Source of the DNA: an uncultured Clostridia bacterium
GTDB lineage: Bacteria; Bacillota; Clostridia; Oscillospirales; Ruminococcaceae
DNA length: 10,927 bases
Assembly (NCBI GenBank): GCA_937907305.1
Contig: CALERQ010000238.1
Span: 1-10,927 of the forward strand
Direction of reading: 5' to 3'
Shown: positions 5,720 to 10,927 of the stretch, in pieces
Numbering within the stretch: position 1 is the first letter of the stretch
Layout: every line of letters begins with the position of its first letter
The notes under the pieces: model-generated
Told to the model about the DNA's origin: nothing
Database searches by the model: none
Seen by the model: only the letters and a program-made list of their open reading frames with translations
Translations under genes and position numbers: made by a program

Positions 5720-6961
5720 TTATTCGAAAATGACACCGGAAAGATCGATGGGATAATTGATCGGATTATCCACATCGATGCGGTTGCCGGAAAAGGTACT
5801 GCCCGCAAAATCGATGCAGATATTCCCCGACAAAAGCGCGAACTGCACGCCGATATCGTTATCCGCGATGACGCAATCCGGGAACACAGCATTAAAGGAG
5901 CGGAAGCTTACCGACCGGTACAAAAAGCCGATCCCATTTTGCCGGAACTCGCACCGCTCCACGCCGATCATGCCGCCATCCAGCGCCACGGCCCCCACAT
6001 CCCAGCCGGTAAAGGCGCAGCCGCCCATATACACCGAGGCCGTGGCCGAAAGGCCTGTTCCGCCATGGCCGACAAAGTCCATATCGAACAGCATGACATT
6101 GGCGGGGGAATCGGAATGGATCGAAAGCGTCCCCGTAAAGGTGGTACGCGCATCGCCATCGGTTCCGCCATACAGGTTCACCGCGCGGGAAAGGATGGTC
6201 AACCCGCCCTGATAGGTGACCGGCGGCAGATAAATATTCACGATGGTATCGGCGGGGACCTCCTGCTCGATCCGTTCCAGCAGGGCATTCAGATCCTCTA
6301 TGGTATCCAGCGGCGTATCCTGCGGCGTGTAGACCTGATGCGCCAGCGGAATGACCTCATAGGTTTGCCTGAGGCGGATGACATCGCCGTTTTTCATGGT
6401 AATGGTCCAGCGCAGCTCATGGGTGCCGCTTTCGCCGGTATAGTAGATATAGCTCATCCGCGCCGAGGGCCGGTAGTCCGGATTATAGGCCGGAGTTTCC
6501 ACCACCAGCGTCCCGTTTTCCCGGGGGATGGCCTCCAGCGTGCAGCTTTCCACCTTGGCAAAGAACTGTTCCGTATCGGCCAGCGCTCCGTTTTGGTAAA
6601 TCCCCAGCATGGGCGTATCCATCTCGGTTTTCCCCAGCGATGCTGTTACCGTTTTGCTGCCGATGGGGCGGTTGTTGGTAATATCCCCCGGGAAAAAGGT
6701 GACCAGCAGATCATAGTTGCCGTCCCGATCGGTATAGGTCACAGCGGCGCCGCCCTCGAAGGTTTGGGGACGGTTGGGCAGATAAAACGCCAGGGCCACC
6801 GCGGCCAGCACCGCAGCGCCCAGCAGCACATACCGCAGCTTTTTGCGCCACAGGCGCGGCGGCTTTACTTCTTTTCGCTCGATCTGGCTCTGGGCACAGC
6901 GCGGGCAAAAGGAAGCCGCTTCCGGCAGCTGGGCACCGCAGTTTTTACATTGTTTGCTCAT
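5720..6961 (-). CDS. Zinc-ribbon, single-span membrane protein with a beta-helix-like extracellular domain
   Basis: This 413-residue protein has three parts. An N-terminal zinc ribbon carries four cysteines (C5, C8, C19, C22; CKNCGAQLPEAASFCPRC). A basic linker leads to one membrane span (about 43-61). The long outer part starts with a mixed domain (about 68-200) and ends with a repetitive, Gly/Asn-rich region (about 235-410) of short strands such as VNLYGGTDGD, VYMGGCAF, MIGVERCEF and CIDFAGSTFSGN, typical of right-handed parallel beta-helix proteins. It starts 21 bp after the kinase stop with ribosome site AAGGGAG, so the two are co-transcribed. With the zinc ribbon inside and the beta-helix outside, it could be a sensor for, or substrate of, the kinase. 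That is inferred from the operon. No catalytic site is visible. Confidence 0.8.
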   Translation of the reverse strand: MSKQCKNCGAQLPEAASFCPRCAQSQIERKEVKPPRLWRKKLRYVLLGAAVLAAVALAFYLPNRPQTFEGGAAVTYTDRDGNYDLLVTFFPGDITNNRPIGSKTVTASLGKTEMDTPMLGIYQNGALADTEQFFAKVESCTLEAIPRENGTLVVETPAYNPDYRPSARMSYIYYTGESGTHELRWTITMKNGDVIRLRQTYEVIPLAHQVYTPQDTPLDTIEDLNALLERIEQEVPADTIVNIYLPPVTYQGGLTILSRAVNLYGGTDGDARTTFTGTLSIHSDSPANVMLFDMDFVGHGGTGLSATASVYMGGCAFTGWDVGAVALDGGMIGVERCEFRQNGIGFLYRSVSFRSFNAVFPDCVIADNDIGVQFALLSGNICIDFAGSTFSGNRIDVDNPINYPIDLSGVIFE

Positions 6962-6982
6962 TTTGGTCTCCCTTGTGCTTTT

Positions 6983-7681
6983 TTACAGCGCTTCCATCAG
7001 GCTGAGAACGCTCCGATACCGCTTTTTGGGGGTCACCATTGTGCATTTTTGCACCACATGCCCCAAGCGGCCACGGGACAGTTCTTTGGAAGGGTGCTTG
7101 CCGGTCAGCATGATGTTCAGCAGCACGCCCAGCGAATAAATATCGGCCCGCTCATCGGTCTGGGCAATCCCGTACTGTTCCGGCGCGGCATAGCCTGTTG
7201 TGCCCAGAATGTGGGTATCGGCCGTGTGCTCCCCCTTGAATAGCCGGGAAGCGTCAAAATCGATCAGCACAGCCTGCCGCCCCCGGAGGATGACATTTTC
7301 CGGCTTCACATCCCGGTGGACCGCACCCAGGCTATGCAGCACCCACAGGGCCTGACACAGCTGCCAGGTGATCTCCCGCGCTTCCGCCGCCGTAAAGCGG
7401 GCCCCGCGCAGAAGCTCCGCCAGTGAATCGCCCTCGATGTATTCTTCCAGCACCGCAACCCTGCCGTTTTCCTCCGCGACCTCCATGATCTGCGGCAGGT
7501 AGGGGCAGGAAATGGGGAGCAGCTTTTGGTACACTTCCCCGCTGCCCTCATAATGGCGGAAAACCAGCCGTTTTCCATTCTGTTTGTTTTGCAAAAGCGA
7601 AACACTGCCGCGCGGACCGGTTTTCATCACGCGTACAGTCTTATAATCCGCTGCCGCGCTTTGCAGCAAATACTGATAAAT
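6983..7681 (-). CDS. Small Ser/Thr protein kinase (kinase domain only)
   Basis: With numbering from the TTG at 7669 (228 residues), the Hanks-type landmarks are a GxxGSV loop at 18-23, HRD at 118-120, Lys122, Asn125, DFD at 137-139, a GTTGYAAPEQ activation-segment end (156-165) and DIYSLGV (176-182). There is no PASTA or membrane part, so it is cytosolic. Two positions depart from canon: the usual VAIK lysine is Arg38 (LVFRHYE), and DFG reads DFD. My recollection is that related Clostridia kinases share both, so it is probably active rather than dead. Start choice: TTG lies 18 nt from the ribosome site AAAGGGGGAA. An in-frame ATT at 7681-7679 lies 6 nt from it and would add IYQY, so I favour this rare start. 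Partners are the co-transcribed zinc-ribbon protein and the divergent XRE regulator. Confidence 0.85.
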   Translation of the reverse strand: MYQYLLQSAAADYKTVRVMKTGPRGSVSLLQNKQNGKRLVFRHYEGSGEVYQKLLPISCPYLPQIMEVAEENGRVAVLEEYIEGDSLAELLRGARFTAAEAREITWQLCQALWVLHSLGAVHRDVKPENVILRGRQAVLIDFDASRLFKGEHTADTHILGTTGYAAPEQYGIAQTDERADIYSLGVLLNIMLTGKHPSKELSRGRLGHVVQKCTMVTPKKRYRSVLSLMEAL

Positions 7682-7702
7682 GGCGGATTCCCCCTTTGCT
7701 AC

Positions 7703-7717
7703 TATGCACCGTGCATA
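7703..7717. promoter_or_regulatory. Palindromic candidate operator between kinase and XRE gene
   Basis: TATGCAC (7703-7709) and GTGCATA (7711-7717) form a perfect 7-bp inverted repeat around one base. It abuts the -35 of the plus-strand promoter and lies downstream of the minus-strand start, so one bound dimer could affect both transcripts. The XRE protein encoded next door is the natural candidate binder. Confidence 0.5.
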
Positions 7718-7746
7718 TTGATTTCATCAACACAAAACAGTATTAT
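7718..7746 (+). promoter_or_regulatory. Promoter of the XRE regulator gene
   Basis: TTGATT (7718-7723) and TATTAT (7741-7746) are 17 nt apart. The transcript would start near 7753, leaving a leader of about 33 nt. Confidence 0.65.
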
Positions 7747-7773
7747 TATACGGTAGACAGTCACCATTGTAAA
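7745..7773 (-). promoter_or_regulatory. Promoter of the kinase operon, overlapping the divergent promoter
   Basis: On the minus strand, TTTACA (7773-7768) and TATAAT (7750-7745) are 17 nt apart, a near-consensus sigma-A site. Its -10 overlaps the -10 of the plus-strand promoter by two bases, so RNA polymerase probably cannot occupy both at once. The leader is about 57 nt and contains the palindrome at 7703-7717. Confidence 0.75.
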
Positions 7774-7785
7774 GGTGGTATCCTC

Positions 7786-8205
7786 TTGAAAAACACCGAT
7801 GATCTCCAGCAGGAATTGATGGAGACCCATGACCTGGATCAATTTTTATCCGATAACGAAGAAAACTTCATCAATAACAGCGTCTGCGAGCTGCTGAAAC
7901 AGCTATTCCGGAAGCGGAATATTTCCAAGGCCACCCTGGCCAAGCGATCCGGCATGAGCGAGGTATATCTCCATCAGGTTTTTGCCGGCCGGCGCAATCC
8001 CTCCCGCAGCCGTCTTTTGTGTCTTTGCTTTGGCCTGCAGACCACCGTGGAGGAAACACAGGAGCTCCTAAAGCAGTGCGGTTATGCCCGGCTTTATACC
8101 AAAAACCGGCGGGATGCCATCATTCTGTACGGCATACTGAACGGCCAGGATCTTTTTACCGTGAACGACAAGTTATTTGCTGAAAACGAAGAATCCCTAT
8201 ACTAA
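7786..8205 (+). CDS. XRE-type helix-turn-helix regulator paired with the kinase
   Basis: This 139-residue protein starts at TTG 7786, chosen because AAAGGTGGT (7771-7779) lies 6 nt upstream; in-frame codons farther up run through the promoter. Residues 34-98 form an XRE-like HTH (KATLAKRSGMSEVYLHQVFAGRRNPSRSRLLCLCFGL). The conserved tail (VEETQELLKQCGYARLYTKNRRDAIILYGILNGQDLFTVNDKLF) is a pattern I associate with small regulators encoded beside Ser/Thr kinases in Clostridia. It is divergent from the kinase operon and shares its promoter region, so it probably regulates both. It could be a phosphorylation target of the kinase or act as an adaptor; neither is shown by sequence. The window does not contain other expected partners. 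Confidence 0.82.
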   Translation: MKNTDDLQQELMETHDLDQFLSDNEENFINNSVCELLKQLFRKRNISKATLAKRSGMSEVYLHQVFAGRRNPSRSRLLCLCFGLQTTVEETQELLKQCGYARLYTKNRRDAIILYGILNGQDLFTVNDKLFAENEESLY

Positions 8206-8248
8206 AAAAGCAGCGGAGAAGCCTTTGTGGGCCTCTCCGCTTTTTTTC
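8206..8248. terminator. Bidirectional terminator between the XRE and alcohol dehydrogenase genes
   Basis: AGCGGAGA (8212-8219) pairs with TCTCCGCT (8234-8241), extended inward by GCC/GGC after a mismatch. A T-run follows at 8241-8247. The A-run at 8204-8209 provides the T-run for the minus strand. It therefore serves both convergent genes. Confidence 0.88.
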
Positions 8249-8256
8249 GGTATTTT

Positions 8257-9444
8257 TTATTCCGCGCAAACCTGCTCCAGCAGCGCGCGGGCCGCCGGAC
8301 GGGTATAGTAGCGGGGCACCGGGTAAGTGCCGTGGCACTCCTGGAATGCCTCCCGGATCACCGCATCTATCTCCGCACGCAGGAATTCCGCCAGTCGCTC
8401 CGGCACACCGCCGGCTTTATTCATCGCGGCGATGCTTTCCACAAAGGCGCGGGCCCGGGCGCTTTCATCGGGGTCGCTGCTGATGCCGCAAATTTGCGCC
8501 ATGCGGGCCAGGCGACCCGTACTGGCGGGCAGATAGTATTCCATGATGTGGGGTAGCAGAACCGCATTGGCCAGGCCGTGGGCCACCCCATACCGCCCGC
8601 CGATGCTGTGGGCAAAGGCATGAACATAGCCCACATAGGTCCGGGTGAAGGCCATGCCGGCCAGGAAGGAAGCCACCAGCAGCTGCTCCCGCATTTCCAC
8701 ATTTTGGGGTTCTTCCCGCACCACCGGCAGCGCCTCATAGATCATTTTGGCGGCCATTTCGGCATAGCGGTCGGTCTCCGGGGTGGCGTAGGTGGAAACA
8801 TAAGCCTCCAGGGCGTGGGTCAGGGCATCCATCGCGGTGCGGATGGTATTCCCCTGCGGCAGGCCGACCGTCAGCTCCGGATCGAGGATGGCGGCAAAGG
8901 GGACGATCTTGGGATCGAGGATCTGGCGCTTGCGGTGGGTCGCGGTCTCACTGATGACGGCGGCGATGGTGGTCTCGCTGCCGGTACCGGCCGTGGTGGG
9001 AACCGCAATGAGCGGCATCGGCTGCTTTTTCACCTTCAGGATGCCGACCAGCTTTTCGGCGGGCTTATGGTTGGCAATGGCCGCTGCCGCGGTTTTGGCG
9101 GCATCCAGCACCGAGCCGCCGCCCACCGCCAGAATGGCATCGCAGCCGGCGGCACAGCTTACGGCCTCCTCCACCACACCAAAGGTGGGATCGGGGCTGA
9201 CGCGGTCAAACACCACCGCTTCCATCCCGTTTTCTTTGATCTCCGAAAGGGTTTGATCCAGCTGGCCGCGGCGCATCATGCCGGGGGTGGTCATTACCAG
9301 CACCCGGCGGCTGCCGGCCTGCCGCAGCAGCTCCGCCGCCTGGCGCAGCCGCCCGGCCCCAATGTAGGTAAGGGGGGTGGGCTTTTTGACGGCCATGACG
9401 ACCGGCTTGCGAAGGGCGACGATAAGGCGGGGAAAGAATGACAT
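8257..9444 (-). CDS. Iron-containing (group III) alcohol dehydrogenase
   Basis: This 395-residue protein has the normal family length and oxidises or reduces alcohols/aldehydes with NAD(P)(H), most likely as a fermentative cytosolic enzyme. Landmarks are GGGSVLDAAK (108-117) for the cofactor, PTTAGTGSE (149-157), and the iron ligands Asp206, His210, His275 and His289 in MDALTHALEAY and HAFAHSIGGRYGVAHGLANA; their spacing matches lactaldehyde reductase FucO. I place the start at ATG 9444, where AAAGGAGA lies 8 nt upstream and MSFFPRLIVALRKP begins. A longer frame reaching 9681 reads through the cloverleaf and is rejected. No clear promoter precedes it, so it may be transcribed from the lipoprotein gene upstream or from a promoter masked by the GC-rich region. 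The substrate is not predictable; butanol-, propanediol- and general aldehyde-type members share this fold. Confidence 0.9.
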   Translation of the reverse strand: MSFFPRLIVALRKPVVMAVKKPTPLTYIGAGRLRQAAELLRQAGSRRVLVMTTPGMMRRGQLDQTLSEIKENGMEAVVFDRVSPDPTFGVVEEAVSCAAGCDAILAVGGGSVLDAAKTAAAAIANHKPAEKLVGILKVKKQPMPLIAVPTTAGTGSETTIAAVISETATHRKRQILDPKIVPFAAILDPELTVGLPQGNTIRTAMDALTHALEAYVSTYATPETDRYAEMAAKMIYEALPVVREEPQNVEMREQLLVASFLAGMAFTRTYVGYVHAFAHSIGGRYGVAHGLANAVLLPHIMEYYLPASTGRLARMAQICGISSDPDESARARAFVESIAAMNKAGGVPERLAEFLRAEIDAVIREAFQECHGTYPVPRYYTRPAARALLEQVCAE

Positions 9445-9505
9445 GGTGGAGATCTCCTTTCTGGTCTGTAAGATGGGGGTCGGCAAAAGGTGGAGGCCGG
9501 GGGAA

Positions 9506-9592
9506 GGGCCCGCTGGGCGCCCGCCCGGCAGGGCGGGCAGGGGCGGGGCTGCGCCCCGCCTACGGCGGCGAAGCCGCCGGCCCAGCGGGCCC
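9506..9592. repeat. Perfect cloverleaf-forming palindromic element
   Basis: A 13-bp closing stem, GGGCCCGCTGGGC (9506-9518) with GCCCAGCGGGCCC (9580-9592), encloses three perfect hairpins. They are GCCCGCCC/GGGCGGGC (9519-9538, loop GGCA), GGCGGGGC/GCCCCGCC (9542-9560, loop TGC) and CGGCGGC/GCCGCCG (9563-9579, loop GAA). Only AGG and TA link the arms, so 72 of 87 bases can pair in a four-way junction with no mismatch. It lies between the alcohol dehydrogenase and lipoprotein genes. The symmetry lets either strand fold. I infer a structured repeat or RNA element; nothing here shows it is transcribed. Confidence 0.9.
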
Positions 9593-9601
9593 ACTTGGCT
9601 T

Positions 9602-9653
9602 CTGCACCGGGTTGCCGAGGGGCAGCGGGCACCCGGCCCGGACCCTGCACCGG
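9602..9653. repeat. Short direct repeat and small stems beside the cloverleaf
   Basis: CTGCACCGG occurs at 9602-9610 and 9645-9653, 43 bp apart. Between them, CCGGGT (9607-9612) can pair with ACCCGG (9631-9636), enclosing TGCC/GGCA (9613-9624). It continues the structured, GC-rich zone. Function unknown. Confidence 0.5.
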
Positions 9654-9667
9654 CTGTAAATACAAAT

Positions 9668-9706
9668 ATCCGGCCTGCCAAAGGGATTCGGCAAGCCGGG
9701 ATTTTT
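9668..9706. terminator. Terminator-like hairpin after the lipoprotein gene
   Basis: ATCCGGC plus TGCC (9668-9679) pairs with GGCA plus GCCGGGAT (9690-9702), with one mismatch and one bulge. On the minus strand the tail is ATATTTGTATTT, only moderately U-rich, so it may end lipoprotein transcripts incompletely and let some reach the alcohol dehydrogenase gene. On the plus strand TTTTT (9702-9706) follows directly. Confidence 0.55.
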
Positions 9707-9714
9707 CGGGGGAA

Positions 9715-10590
9715 TTACGGCTCCTGAGAAGCCGCGTTCACATCCAGCTCTACTTTTTCGGTGGGGTTCGCCGGTTCTTCTCCGGCATTGGCATCACCCA
9801 GCTCGGATTTTTCGCCGTCATCCTCGTCATCCCACAGGCTACCGCTCCAGTCCTTCGCATTGGAAGCGGCGCTTTCCTCCGGGACTTCATCGGCCGCGGT
9901 ATTGGCCTCCCCTGTTCCGTTTATTTCCGGGGTCGGGGCGGGTTCTTCCAGCTGCGGCAGGGCGGAGAGGATACATACCGGCTGGCCGTTTTCATCCAGC
10001 TCGATGCCAAGGATCTGGCGGCCCTCCGGGGACTGATACAACAGCTCCACCATATCCTCCGCCGGGCGGAACAGATAGACAGCCTGTTCATTCTCATTTC
10101 CCTGCAGGAACAGCAGGCGGTCGGCATCCAGCCAGCGGGCATCCATGATAAGGCCGACACGCTGCTGGCAGAGGACGGCTTTCACTGTGGAGAAATCGGG
10201 GGTGCAGTACACCAGGTCGCCGGCGGCGGTGCTGTAATAGGCCAGGCCGCCCTCCTCACAGGAGACCAGTCGATCGGGAATGAAATCCACGCCATCCTCA
10301 TCCATCAGGCGGCGGAACTGGGTCTCGCTGAGCAGGGGGTAAAACAGGGCAAAACCCGCTTCCTCCTGGGAGTTCATGGTCAGCAGGTCAGGAGACTGCT
10401 CCGGCGGAACTGTTTTATCCTCCGGATCGGTGGTATACTGGTCGGGCTGTTTTTCCACCACGGTAAGGGCGGGGCCATTGGCGGCAAAAAGCGTGTTTTC
10501 CTCGGGAGATTCCGGGGCGGCGCTGCCACAGGCGGCAAAGCCAAGCAGGACGATGCCGACAGCGGCCATCATCCAAACGGTTCGTTTCAT
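9715..10590 (-). CDS. Putative lipoprotein with acidic low-complexity tail
   Basis: This 291-residue protein begins MKRTVWMMAAVGIVLLGFAAC. The basic start, hydrophobic core and FAAC lipobox predict lipidation at Cys21 and anchoring on the outer face of the membrane. The start is ATG 10590, where AAAGGAGG lies 10 nt upstream; a frame open to 10752 overlaps the promoter and is not used. Residues ~75-205 form a compact domain (FYPLLSETQFRRLMDEDGVDFIPDRL, then short strands like LAYYSTAAGDLVYC, DADRLLFLQGNENEQAVYLF and QILGIELDENGQPV) that resembles beta-propeller or WD-like solute sensors. The rest is rich in Glu, Asp, Pro and Asn, ending ELDVNAASQEP. I do not recognise the family. It has its own promoter and terminator-like hairpin, and it lies upstream of the alcohol dehydrogenase on the same strand. 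Confidence 0.75.
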   Translation of the reverse strand: MKRTVWMMAAVGIVLLGFAACGSAAPESPEENTLFAANGPALTVVEKQPDQYTTDPEDKTVPPEQSPDLLTMNSQEEAGFALFYPLLSETQFRRLMDEDGVDFIPDRLVSCEEGGLAYYSTAAGDLVYCTPDFSTVKAVLCQQRVGLIMDARWLDADRLLFLQGNENEQAVYLFRPAEDMVELLYQSPEGRQILGIELDENGQPVCILSALPQLEEPAPTPEINGTGEANTAADEVPEESAASNAKDWSGSLWDDEDDGEKSELGDANAGEEPANPTEKVELDVNAASQEP

Positions 10591-10624
10591 GGGGCATCGC
10601 CCTCCTTTCGCGGATTCTGCAACC

Positions 10625-10653
10625 ATTATAGCGGGTAAATTGTGAACAAATCT
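10625..10653 (-). promoter_or_regulatory. Probable promoter of the lipoprotein gene
   Basis: On the minus strand a consensus -10 TATAAT (10630-10625) lies 35 bp before the start codon. The hexamer at 17-nt spacing is AGATTT, a weak -35. The -10 is convincing; the -35 is not. Confidence 0.5.
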
Positions 10654-10723
10654 ACCATCCTGGCGGGTTATTTTAAGAACTCGGGGATCGGGCGGCATTT
10701 TTCCGCAGGCCCTTCTCCTCCAT

Positions 10724-10760
10724 AAAAAACAAGACGCCGTCTGCATCTGCAAACAGCGTC
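10724..10760 (-). terminator. Terminator of the secG-like gene
   Basis: On the minus strand GACGC (10760-10756) with GTTTGC pairs with GCAGAC and GCGTC (10737-10733), with a mismatch and one wobble around an AGAT loop. TTGTTTTTT follows (10724-10731 region). It lies 24 bp after the stop at 10784. Confidence 0.75.
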
Positions 10761-10783
10761 CTTCTTCGGTGGGTGATCGACTG

Positions 10784-10927
10784 TTACTGCAGGATGTAAA
10801 CCAGCAGGGTGATCACAACAAAAATGATAGCCAGGATCTTGGTCAGCTTGGAAAGCTTGGCATTGGCAGAGCGGTCATTGCTGTCATTGAGGAAAGCGCT
10901 GACGCCGGCCAGAGCGGTGATACCATC
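10784..10927 (-). CDS. SecG-like preprotein translocase subunit, 3' end only
   Basis: The last 47 codons are present (stop at 10786-10784); the start lies beyond the window edge. The end reads AFLNDSNDRSANAKLSKLTKILAIIFVVITLLVYILQ: a loop with an R-S/T-x-x-x-K-x-x-K-L-T-K pattern and a closing membrane span, as in SecG of Clostridia. SecG is the small, two-span subunit of the SecYEG channel in the cytoplasmic membrane. The normal SecG length of about 75 residues fits a missing N-terminal span. The short fragment makes the call probable, not certain. Its own terminator follows. Confidence 0.65.
   Translation of the reverse strand, partial: DGITALAGVSAFLNDSNDRSANAKLSKLTKILAIIFVVITLLVYILQ

Noticed and set aside
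5939..7243. 434-codon antisense frame over the zinc-ribbon and kinase genes
   Set aside because: It lies opposite two well-supported genes with clear motifs. His/Gly/Arg-rich composition is typical of an antisense shadow.
6983..7681. Kinase as a dead pseudokinase
   Set aside because: HRD with its Lys and Asn, the APE motif and the DFD aspartate are intact. Arg for Lys alone is not enough to call it dead if the subfamily shares it.
9506..9592. tRNA gene, because of the cloverleaf shape
   Set aside because: Stem lengths (13, 8, 8, 7) and loops of 3-4 nt do not fit tRNA. There is no T-loop motif, no anticodon loop of 7 and no CCA-proximal pattern.
9445..9681. N-terminal extension of the alcohol dehydrogenase to 9681
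   Set aside because: It translates the cloverleaf into Arg/Gly/Pro-rich sequence. The ATG at 9444 has an ideal ribosome site and gives the family's usual length.
10591..10752. N-terminal extension of the lipoprotein to 10752
   Set aside because: It would overlap the promoter and the secG-like terminator and bury the signal peptide. The ATG at 10590 has a strong ribosome site.

Overview
The window looks like chromosomal DNA of a high-GC, anaerobic gut-type Firmicute. My best guess is the Oscillospiraceae/Ruminococcaceae; genus is not resolvable by eye. Reasons: sigma-A-type promoters and AAAGGAGG ribosome sites throughout; an NPxTG cell-wall sorting signal; a Clostridia-style XRE regulator paired with a Ser/Thr kinase; an iron alcohol dehydrogenase; and dispersed palindromic intergenic elements.

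Layout. (1) 1-252 holds tandem copies of a hairpin-bearing intergenic repeat. (2) 280-2993 (+) is a tight operon with its own promoter, a palindromic candidate operator and a terminator. It encodes a MarR regulator, an alpha-oxoamine synthase most like serine palmitoyltransferase, and a short-chain dehydrogenase (SDR). A diverged 196-bp tandem duplication over the synthase/SDR junction has left a truncated SDR copy between them. (3) 2994-3483 has no convincing gene. It contains an rRNA-leader-like motif, an orphan promoter that may drive a small RNA, and a two-way terminator. (4) 3484-5487 (-) encodes a secreted, wall-anchored protein with nine cysteine modules. (5) 5720-7681 (-) is a two-gene operon: a small Ser/Thr kinase followed by a zinc-ribbon/membrane/beta-helix-like protein. 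A divergent XRE regulator (7786-8205, +) shares an overlapping promoter region and a palindrome with it. (6) 8257-9444 (-) is an iron-containing alcohol dehydrogenase, preceded by an 87-bp sequence that can fold as a perfect cloverleaf. (7) 9715-10590 (-) is a lipoprotein with an acidic tail. (8) 10784-10927 (-) is the 3' end of a secG-like gene.

How the genes work together. The synthase would condense an amino acid with an acyl thioester, and the SDR would reduce the resulting 3-ketone. This is the logic of the first two steps of sphingoid-base or sulfonolipid-base synthesis, under MarR control. The kinase, its membrane partner and the XRE protein look like one signalling unit. The surface protein, the alcohol dehydrogenase and the lipoprotein have no evident shared pathway. 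The most interesting items are the MarR-synthase-SDR cassette with its internal duplication, the cloverleaf, and the kinase/XRE control region.
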